DNA of 64,000 bases from an uncultured Paludibaculum sp. (GCF_963665245.1 NZ_OY762267.1:558001-622000), one strand, 5' to 3'; positions 18,087 to 27,406 are shown, numbered from the stretch's first letter. Program-made: numbers and translations. The notes: generated from the sequence alone by a model not told the origin.

Positions 18087-19118
18087 ATGAATAAGAGACT
18101 CAACATTGGCATTATCGGCGCCGGCCGCATCGGCAAGGTGCACGCCGAGTCGCTTGCCTTCCGCATCCCCGAAGCACACCCGGCCATGATCACGGACGTC
18201 AATATTGAGGCGGCCCGCGACGCGGCCGAGCGCTTCGGCATCCCTCTCGTAGCAGCCGATGCCGCCGCGATTCTCGCCGATGCCACCATCGACGCCGTAC
18301 TGATCTGCTCGTCAACAAACACACACGCCGACCTCATCGTCGACGCCGCCCGGGCCGGCAAGCACATCTTCTGTGAGAAGCCCGTCGATCACGGTCTGGA
18401 GCGCATCGACAAAGCACTGGAGGCTGTGCAGGCAGCGGGCGTGAAGCTCCAGATTGGTTTCAATCGGCGGTTTGACACGAACTTCGCGCGTGCCCGCGCG
18501 GCCGTCGCCAGCGGCGAAATCGGTACGCCGCAGATGATCCACATCATCAGCCGCGATCCAGCGCCGCCGCCGGCGTCGTACGTGAAGGTATCCGGCGGCA
18601 TGTTCCTCGACATGACGATTCACGACTTCGACATGGCCCGTTTCCTTATCGGTGACGAGGTGGAAGAGATCTACACGGCGGCGGGCGTCATGGTCGATCC
18701 TGCCATTGGCGCGGAAGGAGATGTCGACACGGCCGTGATTACGCTGCGCTTCCGCAATGGGGTTATCGGCACCATCGACAACAGCCGCAAGGCGGTCTAT
18801 GGTTACGACCAGCGCGTGGAGGTCTTCGGCAGCGCGGGCTCGATCGCGACGGCCAACCGCTACGCCAATCAGGCAGTGCTCAGCACCGTGGAGTCGATTC
18901 ATCAGGACCTGCCGATGAACTTCTTCATGGACCGCTACACGGACAGCTTCGTCAGCGAATTGCGCTGCTTCGTGCAGGCTGTTCTGGAGGACAAACCCAC
19001 GCCCGTGGCCGGCATCGACGGGCGCATTCCAGTGGTGATGGCCCTGGCGGCGCGGAAGTCGTACGACGAGCGGCGACCGGTGCGATTGGAAGAGATCGGC
19101 ACTCTGGCACACGCGTAA
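18087..19118 (+). CDS. iolG: Inositol 2-dehydrogenase (Gfo/Idh/MocA family)
   Basis: The protein has 343 residues. IolG oxidises myo-inositol to scyllo-inosose with NAD, the first catabolic step. A Rossmann motif GAGRIGKVHAE occurs at 11-21, the family EKPV motif with Lys98 at 97-100, and the catalytic-region histidine in MFLDMTIHDFDMARFL. GGMF/DMTIHDFDM and the C-terminal VMALAARKSYDERRPVRL are typical of inositol dehydrogenases. AAGGAAAG precedes the ATG. It is the last gene of the operon; the next gene converges from the other strand 81 bases downstream, and I see no clear terminator hairpin between them. Confidence 0.92.
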   Translation: MNKRLNIGIIGAGRIGKVHAESLAFRIPEAHPAMITDVNIEAARDAAERFGIPLVAADAAAILADATIDAVLICSSTNTHADLIVDAARAGKHIFCEKPVDHGLERIDKALEAVQAAGVKLQIGFNRRFDTNFARARAAVASGEIGTPQMIHIISRDPAPPPASYVKVSGGMFLDMTIHDFDMARFLIGDEVEEIYTAAGVMVDPAIGAEGDVDTAVITLRFRNGVIGTIDNSRKAVYGYDQRVEVFGSAGSIATANRYANQAVLSTVESIHQDLPMNFFMDRYTDSFVSELRCFVQAVLEDKPTPVAGIDGRIPVVMALAARKSYDERRPVRLEEIGTLAHA

Positions 19119-19199
19119 GGACCGGCAGCTTCCGAAAATTGGGTTATTCGCCAGCCTTGGAGCGCGAAATACCACTCGATTCGCACCTCAAGTAAGCCG

Positions 19200-22100
19200 C
19201 TACTTCGCGATAACAGGCAATGACGAAAATGTGCTCGTACCGATGAATCGGAGCGCAGTCGCTGCCACGTTCGTGCTGGACACACAACTGATGGTCCCGC
19301 GCTTCCCGGTAAGCGTCGGGAAGAGATAGTTGGCCCAATGCCCGGAAGGATTCAACTGAGGCAGAGTCACGGCGTTCGGGATTACGCCCCCCGACGAGTC
19401 GCGAGCAGTGCAATCTAGACTTGCCCAGATCTGGTCAAGGTTGGCGACGGCGAATCCGGTATAGAACGGAAGGCCGTTCGATCCGAAAGTCGTGGCGTCA
19501 AACGGAAACGTGAACGACTTACTGCCGGGACTGGAAGGGACAGCGGCCTCGTAGAACGTTCCGTTCGCACCGGAGCGGAAGAGGGCCTGAACCACGATGG
19601 AAGGTCCTGCCGTTACTCGCGCCCAACCGGAAACGACAGGCATCGCCTCATTGGCGGCTTGAAAGTAGGAGGAGCCCTTTCCCTGGATCGTTCCCTTCAG
19701 GACGCTGGTGGAACCCGATCCAAATGGCAACTCCATGGGGGCTCCGTCGTCACCATAGAATGCAATAGAGAACTGAGCGGCCTGGGCACTGTTGTTCATG
19801 ACGAATAGACCAGTGGTCCATGTCTCCCCCACAGCAAAGTGAGCCAGTGCGCTGTTAGTCGACACGCTGGTGGAATTGGACGGAATCGTCACGACAGGCA
19901 AAGAAGAGAATGCGCTCGTACCAATAAAGCGAAGGGCAGTTGCCGCGAGATTGGAATTCGATGTGCAATTGATGGTTCCGCGCTTGCCGGTAAGCGACGG
20001 AAACTCATAGCCCGCCCAGTGCCCCAATGGAGCTTGCACTGGAACCTGAACCGCGTTTGGTATGACGACACCATTGCCATCACGGGCCGTGCAGGTGATG
20101 GGCGCGGAGTACTGGTCGAGGTTCGCAATGGCAATGCCTGTGTAGAACGGCGCGTTCGCCGCTGCGAAGGTTGTCGCATCGAAGGGGATCAGGAACTCCT
20201 TCGAGCCAGCACTCGAAGGTACCGCAGCCTCGTAGTAGGTCCCGCTCACATTGTTGCGGAACAGCGCCTGAATCACGATGGAAGGATCCGCTTTGATCTG
20301 TCCCCACCCCGCAACCAAGGGACCTTGCGGGTTCGAAGCCTCAAAGTACGCTGAACCATTGGCGGGTCCCGAACCGCTGAGCGTGCTACTGGAACCGGTG
20401 ACAAAGGGGACGGCCACAGGATTGCCGTCCCCGCCTCTGAAGGTGATTGAAAACGAGGCGGTTTGACCGCCGGTATTCACAACGAAGATACCCGTCGACC
20501 ACGTGCCGCCTGCAGCAAAGTGCGCCAGTGCACCAGTCGCTGTCACAGGCGGTGTTGTCCCAGCGCTCACGGTTAGGACCACTGTGATGCTCTGTGGGCT
20601 GTTCGGGACGCCAGTTGCTGTGACAGACACCGTGCCTGTGTATTGTCCGGCTGAGAGTCCATCTGGATTGACCGAAATGGTCAGCAACCCTGGCGCGGAG
20701 GTGAGACCTACCCAGGTTGCCGTGGAGGCGGCGGACCATGTGAAAGTACCGCCTCCGCCGTTGGAGACCGATACCGTCTGTGAACTCGGGGAGGACCCGT
20801 CGGAGGTGTAGACGAATTGCACTTGGTTGGTGGAGAGCACCAGAGAGGGCGGATCCGGCACTACGGTCGGTGGGACGGCCATGATGTTGATCGTGTCGGA
20901 ACCGGCGGCTGTTTTGACGTTCAGTTGCATGAATCCCGTCCAAGTGGGCAGGAATGCCGTGATCTGGTTGTCGGACCAGGAGGACACGGTGAGGCCCACC
21001 CGAGGTTCAGTGACGACCGCTACCCCGCACGTGGAGCACTTCGTTCCAAATCCCGAACCCGTAATGGTGATGGTCCCGCCGGATTGGACCAGCTTCGCCA
21101 TAGTGCTCGGGACGAGTGGCCCGACCGCGGATATCTGTGGAGAGTACTTGCAGCGGACTGTGCCGTATCGACCAGGTTGCAACGTCAGAGGGCCACAAGT
21201 TGTCACTCGTCCAGTGGAAAGATCGACCCCTTGGAAGGTGCCGGTTCCACTCGCAAACTCTGTATAGAACACCGTCCCGGATGTCCCACCAAGTAATAGC
21301 CTCACCGTGCCCCAACTTGCACCAGACGCCAACCGTAGGCTTTCTCCGTATGGATCTACTGCCGCGAAATATGCGCCACCAAATTGAGAAAGCCAAGGAT
21401 CCTGTTGTGGAGTCGTGCCGATGAACTTCCAGGATGTCGAGCCGTCTAGGAACGAGCGGACAATCTCGGCAGAGAGGTGAGATGGCGAGTCAATATCCGC
21501 GATACCTTGGTGTCCAGAACAATCCATCCCGATCCATGTCGTGAAATTTGGAGTTGTGTGGCAGTACGGAACTATCCGAGTCCTTTCATCCGCGGCGACA
21601 AAACCGAGTGAGCCGCTGGTCAGCGAGACGACCCCGTCCGATGAGTTCGTTACTCCCATCTCTGCCCCTGCATTGCCGATAACCGCAAGTGCGTCGACTC
21701 CACCAAGGTCATCAGATCCCTGGTTCCACCTGTTCAGATTCCACAAGAAGCTACTGCCCGGGTACATTTCAGCCATCTGGGTCCCAATGTTATACGCCCG
21801 AAAAGAGCCGAAGTTCGGCGATGCAATCTCAACCAGCTTCCGCACCTTGTCGTTCAGAGGAGGAGTGAAGGTACCATCCCTCTGCATGCCGGCCAGGTAC
21901 GCCCTGCTGATGAGCCCCCCCATGCTATGCCCCACAAGGTCCACTTGATCGACGGTTCCTCCATTGGTGTATCGCAAACCATCAAGGAACACACGGAGTT
22001 GTCCTCCGAGCTCTTCGATTGTCTTGTCTCCATAAGCGCAATTATTGAAGAAGGCTACGCCCACCCCATCACTTATCAAGAACTCTTCGAGCCGACCGAA

Positions 22101-22562
22101 AGTGCCAGTCGAGCTACTCGACGCCAGGAAGCAGGACGCCTGCCAGCCGTTGAGCAGGATCACTGGCGGTCTGCCCACGGCGGTCGAGCGCTCGACCGTG
22201 ACAGACTCAACCGCCAGCTCAAGGGTCGTTGAAACACTGCGGCCGTCCGGGCCGAGGCCCCGCACTTCGACCTCGTACAGACCGGCAGGCGTTGTGGGTG
22301 GAACCGCAAACGTCAACCCTGATGGTTCACCTCCCGACGTCAGTCCGACCCGGATCGGATACTCCAATTCCGGTGTTGTCTTCGTGGATGTGACCTCCGC
22401 AAGGAAGGGGACTCGGTTCCGCCAGCCCACTGAATGAGTCTCGCCGGCAATCGTATTGAGGCTCCGACGTGAAAGGGCGTCCGAATCCCGTTGACCGAAG
22501 ACCGCTACCGGAAGACAGACTACAAGCGCGAGGAATGATGAAACCCGAGACGAGTAGCTCAC
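19200..22562 (-). CDS. Secreted lipase-like alpha/beta hydrolase with IPT, BACON and two repeated C-terminal domains
   Basis: The protein has 1120 residues. A signal peptide (1-23, ending VAVFG) leads to an Ig-like region (about 50-120), then an alpha/beta hydrolase of triacylglycerol lipase/PGAP1 type at about 132-375: PPVILLNGW, the nucleophile elbow LVGHSMGGLISR with Ser213, an IASPNFGS segment, and candidate Asp309 and His351. An IPT/TIG-like domain (TIGSGFGTKCSTCGVAVV form) and a BACON-like domain (VSVSNGGGGTFTWSAASTATWV) follow. The last 440 residues are two copies of a roughly 220-residue unit beginning ALAHFA. It is likely exported and acts on lipids or esters outside the cell. The substrate is unknown. 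It converges on iolG. Confidence 0.8.
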   Translation of the reverse strand: MSYSSRVSSFLALVVCLPVAVFGQRDSDALSRRSLNTIAGETHSVGWRNRVPFLAEVTSTKTTPELEYPIRVGLTSGGEPSGLTFAVPPTTPAGLYEVEVRGLGPDGRSVSTTLELAVESVTVERSTAVGRPPVILLNGWQASCFLASSSSTGTFGRLEEFLISDGVGVAFFNNCAYGDKTIEELGGQLRVFLDGLRYTNGGTVDQVDLVGHSMGGLISRAYLAGMQRDGTFTPPLNDKVRKLVEIASPNFGSFRAYNIGTQMAEMYPGSSFLWNLNRWNQGSDDLGGVDALAVIGNAGAEMGVTNSSDGVVSLTSGSLGFVAADERTRIVPYCHTTPNFTTWIGMDCSGHQGIADIDSPSHLSAEIVRSFLDGSTSWKFIGTTPQQDPWLSQFGGAYFAAVDPYGESLRLASGASWGTVRLLLGGTSGTVFYTEFASGTGTFQGVDLSTGRVTTCGPLTLQPGRYGTVRCKYSPQISAVGPLVPSTMAKLVQSGGTITITGSGFGTKCSTCGVAVVTEPRVGLTVSSWSDNQITAFLPTWTGFMQLNVKTAAGSDTINIMAVPPTVVPDPPSLVLSTNQVQFVYTSDGSSPSSQTVSVSNGGGGTFTWSAASTATWVGLTSAPGLLTISVNPDGLSAGQYTGTVSVTATGVPNSPQSITVVLTVSAGTTPPVTATGALAHFAAGGTWSTGIFVVNTGGQTASFSITFRGGDGNPVAVPFVTGSSSTLSGSGPANGSAYFEASNPQGPLVAGWGQIKADPSIVIQALFRNNVSGTYYEAAVPSSAGSKEFLIPFDATTFAAANAPFYTGIAIANLDQYSAPITCTARDGNGVVIPNAVQVPVQAPLGHWAGYEFPSLTGKRGTINCTSNSNLAATALRFIGTSAFSSLPVVTIPSNSTSVSTNSALAHFAVGETWTTGLFVMNNSAQAAQFSIAFYGDDGAPMELPFGSGSTSVLKGTIQGKGSSYFQAANEAMPVVSGWARVTAGPSIVVQALFRSGANGTFYEAAVPSSPGSKSFTFPFDATTFGSNGLPFYTGFAVANLDQIWASLDCTARDSSGGVIPNAVTLPQLNPSGHWANYLFPTLTGKRGTISCVSSTNVAATALRFIGTSTFSSLPVIAK
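19203..20531 (-). repeat. Tandem duplication of a ~220-residue domain inside the lipase gene
   Basis: Residues 678-904 (bases 19851-20531) and 905-1120 (19203-19850) of the lipase are homologous copies. Shared landmarks in the same order are ALAHFA-G-TW-TG-FV-N, PSIV-QALFR, YEAAVPSS-GSK, FPFDATTF, PFYTG-A-ANLDQ, CTARD, V-PNAV, GHWA-Y-FP-LTGKRGTI-C, AATALRFIGTS-FSSLPV. Each copy has two cysteines (CTARD, I-C) that could form a disulfide. I do not know a named family for it. Confidence 0.85.
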
Positions 22563-22721
22563 TTCAAGGGAGGTATCGGCAGAACCATCGCATTTCTATA
22601 GCCGTCACAGCCGCAATGTGCTAATTATTCTGCCGTAATTGGGACGTCGCCCGACAGCCTGATTTTTGGTTTCGACCTCTACCAGGGTTCAGACCGGATT
22701 CTAATGGTTGCCGGTTCTCTC

Positions 22722-23843
22722 CTACTTTTTTCCGTACCCCGCCCATACATACTCCAGCGCCTCCGGCAGGGTCTGCTGCTTCACCGTCCTGTCCGTGTGC
22801 CCGGCATTTCTCGCGAACACAAACTGATAGTGATAGCCCTTGGCCGCCAGCACCTTGGCCATGTTCTCGTTGGCCACCACCCAGTCGTGCATGTTGTCGC
22901 GCATCACATTGGCGTTCAGGTTGTCCCGGTCTCCGACCTCCATCCATAGCCGGATGGGCTTCACCGGGCTGTTCGGGATCAGACGCTCGTGGAACTCCCA
23001 CGCACCATGCGGCGTTTCCGGATTCGACGGCCACTGCTGATTCACATAGGTGCCCGAGTAGGTCAGCACGCGGTGATACCACTCCGGGTGATACCACGCC
23101 ATGATCAACGCGCACGATCCGCCGGAACTGCCGCCCATCGTCGCGCGCCCGTCCGGATCCTTGGTCAGCTTGACGTTGAACTTCTGCTCCACCAGCGGCA
23201 GCACTTCGGTCTCGACGAACTCCGCGTATAGGCCCGACATCGTGTCGTACTCCAACCCGCGCTGGCTGCCCTGCGCATCGCCGCTGCCGTTCGCGATCGA
23301 AATGGCGATCATCACCGGCACCCGCTTCTGAGCGATGAGGTTGTCCAGCGCGGTGAATAGCATCTTGTCCGGACCGTCGGCGCCTACGATGAACGGAGCC
23401 TCAGTGCCCGGGACGTACTGCTTGGGCACATAGACCGTCACACGCCGCGAATAGGGCGCCGGGTGGCTGGTGGTCACAATCATCTTGGCCGGATCGTCCG
23501 GATCGGCCTTGCCGAAGGTACCGGGCTCGCGCGCAATGCCCGGATAGATCTTGCTGTCCTTCGACTCCATGGTGAACTCGGTGACCGTGCCCTGCGGCAC
23601 GCCCTCCTGTACGGTCATCTCCGGAGCCGGGTTGTGCGTGGGTCCTATGATGAAGTTCCCATCTTCCGCCGGCGACGGCACGCGGCCATCGAGCAGTTCG
23701 GTGGCCGCCACGTAGCCCGGTGAATGCGGATCGCGTGTCGGCGGCGTTGGACGGCGTGGCCGTGGCGGCGACGACGGCGTCTGTGCCACAGCGAGAGCAC
23801 CCATCAAAACGGCCAGAATTCCCAGTCTGAGCCGGTTCCTCAT
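22722..23843 (-). CDS. Secreted Fes/enterochelin-esterase-like hydrolase
   Basis: The protein has 373 residues. A signal peptide (MRNRLRLGILAVLMGALAVAQ) precedes a proline-rich linker. The alpha/beta hydrolase core of the esterase D/Fes type carries YSRRVTVYVPKQY, PFIVGADG, VMIAISIANG, the nucleophile elbow MGGSSGGSCA, an acid in MEVGDRDN and a catalytic histidine in ARNAGHTD. The family cleaves esters (siderophore, acetylxylan or feruloyl esters, for example). It lies 25 bases downstream of the RhaT/GRP-like permease gene on the same strand, so a sugar-related ester substrate is possible, but this is context only. Confidence 0.8.
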   Translation of the reverse strand: MRNRLRLGILAVLMGALAVAQTPSSPPRPRRPTPPTRDPHSPGYVAATELLDGRVPSPAEDGNFIIGPTHNPAPEMTVQEGVPQGTVTEFTMESKDSKIYPGIAREPGTFGKADPDDPAKMIVTTSHPAPYSRRVTVYVPKQYVPGTEAPFIVGADGPDKMLFTALDNLIAQKRVPVMIAISIANGSGDAQGSQRGLEYDTMSGLYAEFVETEVLPLVEQKFNVKLTKDPDGRATMGGSSGGSCALIMAWYHPEWYHRVLTYSGTYVNQQWPSNPETPHGAWEFHERLIPNSPVKPIRLWMEVGDRDNLNANVMRDNMHDWVVANENMAKVLAAKGYHYQFVFARNAGHTDRTVKQQTLPEALEYVWAGYGKK

Positions 23844-23868
23844 AGAACACCCCTCTTGTTGTTACGCC

Positions 23869-25167
23869 TCAGGAGAACTTCGTCCGCCGCCACAACAGCA
23901 GGCCGCAGACCACCAGAAACACCAGCGTGGCCAGACTCAGAATCGCCATCCATACTGGATTGGCTTCGATCGGCGCACGTTCGGCGTTCAGGCCCAGATA
24001 GACAAACATGCCCAGGGCCGCCACACCCACCAGCGCCTCCCACCAGTGGCGCTTCGGCTTCTGCAGAGCCAGGACATCCTCGCCACGCATCGACCGCTCC
24101 ACACGCCCGCGATCCATGCCGTAGCGCGTGCACTCACGCTCCATCGCACTGTCCCACGACGTGTGCTCCGACTCCGGCGCCTCGGCAAAGCTGATCGCCG
24201 CCGCGCCCGCAATCATGATCAGCGAGCCCACAACCACTAACACCTGCGCCGTGGTGGACTGGCCGGAGAGTTCGCCAAACACCAGCGCGCCCCATGCCAG
24301 CCCCCAGAGCTGATTTGTGTTCGACAGCGGAATGCCGCGCCCAATGCCAATGTACTTGGCCGCATACTGCTGGAACAGATCGCCCAGCACCCAGCAGAAG
24401 CCGCCCAGGAACAACCAGAACATCACCGGTTTCGCCTTGGTGAGATCCGCGGCCACCTGGTCATAGCCGCCGCCGAAGATCAGCGCCAGCGCGAAGACCG
24501 TGCCCAGTTCTCCAAAGGTAAAGACGGTCACGAACGACAGCGGATTCATCCCACTGATGTAGGCCTTGCGGTAGGGGATGTACATGGTGCCCCATAGCAG
24601 ACCGGCGCCTAGTGCCGCGGCAATGCCCAGCGTCGCCGCGCCCTGCGGCCCCGTACCGCTCTGATGCGAGGTCGACAATGCCAGCACGCACGCACCCACC
24701 ACAATGCCGGCCGCGCCACCCAGCACCTTCAGCCACTGCCTGGCTCCCGAGTTCTTCAACTCATTGAAGAGCAGCCAGCCCCAGAACAGGCCCACCAGGC
24801 TGTTGGTGTTCCAGAGAGGGAACGCGATGGAGAGACCGACGTTGCGAATGGCAAAGACCGTCAGAGTGTTGGCCACCGCCCACAACATGCCGGCGAGAAT
24901 CGCCCACACCATCAGATGCTTCTTCTCTTTGAGATCCATCCAGATGTAGCCGGTGCCCTTCAGCAGCATCGGCACCGTCCAGCGCGCCACAAAGACGCCG
25001 GCCACCATGCCCAGCGAGATAATGAAAGGCGAAAAGCCCGCGGTGACCAACTTGGTGGGCGCTTCGGCCGCGCCCAACCAGGCGCCCGCGCCAAAGCCGC
25101 ACGAAACGCCCAGCCAGTGCAAAGTACGCGCCGAATGCAGAACCGCCGTCTCCTGTTTTTGGGCCAT
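23869..25167 (-). CDS. RhaT/GRP-like sugar permease (drug/metabolite transporter superfamily)
   Basis: The protein has 432 residues with about ten membrane helices in two homologous halves. The repeated motif LWNTNSLVGLFWGWLLFNEL / LSNTNQLWGLAWGALVFGEL is characteristic of RhaT and glucose/ribose porter-type permeases. Odd for the family, a hydrophilic insert of about 60 residues (ESEHTSWDSAMERECTRYG onward) is followed by two further helices (WEALVGVAALGMFVYLGL and WMAILSLATLVFLVVCGLLLW). The gene starts 4 bases after a 38-residue membrane peptide and is followed by an esterase. L-rhamnose or a related sugar is a family-level guess. Confidence 0.8.
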   Translation of the reverse strand: MAQKQETAVLHSARTLHWLGVSCGFGAGAWLGAAEAPTKLVTAGFSPFIISLGMVAGVFVARWTVPMLLKGTGYIWMDLKEKKHLMVWAILAGMLWAVANTLTVFAIRNVGLSIAFPLWNTNSLVGLFWGWLLFNELKNSGARQWLKVLGGAAGIVVGACVLALSTSHQSGTGPQGAATLGIAAALGAGLLWGTMYIPYRKAYISGMNPLSFVTVFTFGELGTVFALALIFGGGYDQVAADLTKAKPVMFWLFLGGFCWVLGDLFQQYAAKYIGIGRGIPLSNTNQLWGLAWGALVFGELSGQSTTAQVLVVVGSLIMIAGAAAISFAEAPESEHTSWDSAMERECTRYGMDRGRVERSMRGEDVLALQKPKRHWWEALVGVAALGMFVYLGLNAERAPIEANPVWMAILSLATLVFLVVCGLLLWRRTKFS

Positions 25168-25171
25168 CGTG

Positions 25172-25288
25172 CTACCTCACCGCCACCAGCACGCTAATGC
25201 CGACAATCAGAACCGCCACCGGCAGCCAAAAGTGCCCATCGGTGAGAATCGCCTTCCACACAGGCTGTTTCAAGAGACCTCCTGCCAT
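25172..25288 (-). CDS. Small single-helix membrane peptide upstream of the permease
   Basis: The peptide has 38 residues from ATG 25288, or about 34 from a TTG at 25276 that has an AGGAGG ribosome binding site just upstream. It has a short amphipathic N-terminus (LLKQPVWKAILTDGHF) and one hydrophobic helix (WLPVAVLIVGISVLVAV), ending in R. Its stop lies 4 bases before the permease ATG, and GTGAGG at its end can serve as the permease ribosome binding site, so translation is coupled. It may be an accessory subunit of the permease. Function unknown; coding status rests on the ribosome binding site, composition and coupling. Confidence 0.55.
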   Translation of the reverse strand: MAGGLLKQPVWKAILTDGHFWLPVAVLIVGISVLVAVR

Positions 25289-25465
25289 CGACAAAGATGG
25301 CGCGATATCCTGACCGCGCCGAAGCAACTTTGTAATTGTACGCCTACGGGCAGCCCGACCTGATTCGCCCCCGCTATCCGCCTCATTCTCAAACAACGGA
25401 GCTACGCGCACATTGGACCAACATCGGCGCCCCTCGGGTTCGACGGCTGCAACGTCAGAGACGCG

Positions 25466-26092
25466 CTAATCAAACGAGGTCGGCCACTCTGGGTGCCGAT
25501 GATGCTCGAACAGGTGCGCGATGATAGCGGGCGTGACTCGCGTGAGGGAGAGCGGAGGAATCTGATCCTCGGGGAAGAAGTCCACCGCATCGGTCTCATG
25601 GCTCACCGCGGCCTCGCCGCCAACCAGTTCGCAAAGGAAGTAGAGCTTGTAGGCGTGGAACGGGAACGGAGGATGCCCGTGGAGGTTCCGATCGAATATG
25701 GCCGCGAGCTTCGTGGCCACCACGTCATAGCCGGACTCCTCCTTGACCTCGCGGACCGCCGCCAGGCTCGGCGCATCGCCAACGTCGGCCCAACCGCCAG
25801 GCAGAGTCCAGCAGCCGTCTTCGTGTTCCTTCACCAGCAGGATGTGATCGTCACGGAAGACAGCGGAACGCACATCGACCTTGGGCGTCGCATAGCCGGA
25901 GTCATGACTGAAGAGGTCGAGAATCCGCTGCGAGTCAGCAATGCCGGCGCCGGCCGCCGCCATTTCCGCCGCGATGCGGCGAACTGCCTGGTAGCGTTCC
26001 TGATCGAAGACATCCTTTGTGAACGTAAGCCCGGTCTGGGCGATGGCCTGAAGCTGCCGGGCCCATGTTAACCACTGCGGTTCGTCCGTCAT
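25466..26092 (-). CDS. NUDIX hydrolase with N-terminal helical domain
   Basis: The protein has 208 residues. An N-terminal helical domain (about 1-60, WLTWARQLQAIAQTGLTFTKD, YERYQAVRRIA type) of the kind found in the ADP-ribose/nucleotide-sugar NUDIX subfamily precedes the NUDIX fold. The NUDIX box reads LPGGWADVGDAPSLAAVREV followed by KEESGYD; the REVKEE core that binds metal is intact. The start is ATG 26092; the frame runs further upstream into the radical SAM gene, but there it resembles nothing. It lies 10 bases after the radical SAM gene, hence probably one transcript. Substrate not assignable. Confidence 0.85.
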   Translation of the reverse strand: MTDEPQWLTWARQLQAIAQTGLTFTKDVFDQERYQAVRRIAAEMAAAGAGIADSQRILDLFSHDSGYATPKVDVRSAVFRDDHILLVKEHEDGCWTLPGGWADVGDAPSLAAVREVKEESGYDVVATKLAAIFDRNLHGHPPFPFHAYKLYFLCELVGGEAAVSHETDAVDFFPEDQIPPLSLTRVTPAIIAHLFEHHRHPEWPTSFD

Positions 26093-26102
26093 GCTCGTTC
26101 TA

Positions 26103-27314
26103 TTATCGATGCTCGCTGACCGTACTTGCGGCCACGGCCGAAGCTGTATCGTGCGCGCGCACGGTCCGTCCTGGCGGATCGAAGGTGATGGATTGGGAAA
26201 GGCCACAACACCGGAAGCACATCGGCATGGGCCGAGTGCGTTCATACAGTTTCCGGTAGCTGCCCATGATGCGTCCACTCCACACCTCAGAGATCGATTC
26301 ACGCCGGACATCGCCCACTCGCTTCCCACTCACACACGCCGCCATGTGACCGTCGGTCTGGATATCCAGCCGAGTGTAAGGCAACTCACATAAGCTGGAC
26401 CGGGCGGCCTGACGGTTGGAATAGTACTGGTCAAGGTCAATGCCCCACGCGTAGGCAATGCTGAGTCGCGAGCGCCGGTTCCCTGCCCTTGTCCGCTGCA
26501 GGGATGATTTGAGAGCCTGGACCTGCTCCGGCGCCAGATAGACGTCGTCTGGAATAGGATGAGCGACCACGGATCCCGTCAGGCCATTCAACAGGGCGAA
26601 TTCCTGATGCCGAGCGTGAGCGTTTCGATTGAGGAAGAAGTAGTTGGAGATCCCCCAATAGCGGACGCCCAGATCCGCAACCACGTTCTGAATGCGATCG
26701 ATGTTTGCATGATTGATACGGGTTATTGCCGTAAGTATGCGGATGATGGGGAAAGGACGGTTGCCCCGAGCCGCCTTGACCGCCCGCACCCCGTCGCAGA
26801 GCCGTTGGAAGGAACCGGCCACCCGGCCTCGTTCCGCTTGTGATGCGTCATCCCAACCATCGAGCGAAACCTGCAGAATCGGCAATTCCGCACGTACGAT
26901 CACCTCTGCATGCCGCTCGAGTTTCAATCCATTCGTGGTGACAACGGCAAGAACCTTGTGCCGCGTGGCACTCCGAAGAGCTTCCTGAAGCGGCGGATAG
27001 AGCAGGGGCTCGCCGCCGATGAGGTCCACAATCGGCTGATGCGGCGAGCATTCCCGCAGTACTTTCTCCACAATTTCGACGGGCATGTCGCCGCCGCGAG
27101 CCAGCCCCTCGTCCCGTGCGTCCTGAACGGCGCACATGGGGCAGGCAAAATCGCAGCGATTTGTGAGAAAGAGGCCAACGCGCCGCGGAAATGGCGTGGC
27201 GCCCGGGCCGGCCAGACAATCCCTGAGCATATGCACAGCCGCACAAGGAAACCGGGCCGCCATTCGAATGGCATCTCCGAATGAGAGGAGCATTAACTGG
27301 CGGAAGCGATCCAT
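26103..27314 (-). CDS. Radical SAM/SPASM-domain protein
   Basis: The protein has 403 residues from ATG 27314 (an in-frame start at 27416 would add 34 residues but would run into the divergent gene). The radical SAM CxxxCxxC motif is C54-C58-C61 (TNRCDFACPMC). The GGEP motif (DLIGGEPLLYPP) and later strand motifs (VTTNGLKLERH, LQVSLDGWDD) fit SAM binding. The C-terminal region carries SPASM-like cysteines (SSLCELPYTRLDI, MAACVSGKRVGDV, MCFRCCG) for auxiliary clusters. Such proteins modify peptides or metabolites. No precursor peptide was recognised nearby. It is followed 10 bases later by the NUDIX gene. Confidence 0.85.
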   Translation of the reverse strand: MDRFRQLMLLSFGDAIRMAARFPCAAVHMLRDCLAGPGATPFPRRVGLFLTNRCDFACPMCAVQDARDEGLARGGDMPVEIVEKVLRECSPHQPIVDLIGGEPLLYPPLQEALRSATRHKVLAVVTTNGLKLERHAEVIVRAELPILQVSLDGWDDASQAERGRVAGSFQRLCDGVRAVKAARGNRPFPIIRILTAITRINHANIDRIQNVVADLGVRYWGISNYFFLNRNAHARHQEFALLNGLTGSVVAHPIPDDVYLAPEQVQALKSSLQRTRAGNRRSRLSIAYAWGIDLDQYYSNRQAARSSLCELPYTRLDIQTDGHMAACVSGKRVGDVRRESISEVWSGRIMGSYRKLYERTRPMPMCFRCCGLSQSITFDPPGRTVRAHDTASAVAASTVSEHR

Positions 27315-27406
27315 CTTTCCAGTATATTTGGCGCGCGTTCGCTGTATTCGCAAAGAAGACCCCAACGGACGCCTTGCGGCAGCAACCGCGGAGTTATTCT
27401 GAACAA

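Noticed and set aside
23869..25167. The RhaT/GRP-like permease as the missing inositol transporter
   Set aside because: It is on the other strand, separated from the iol operon by the lipase gene, grouped with an esterase, and its motifs are of rhamnose/glucose-ribose type, not of IolT (major facilitator).
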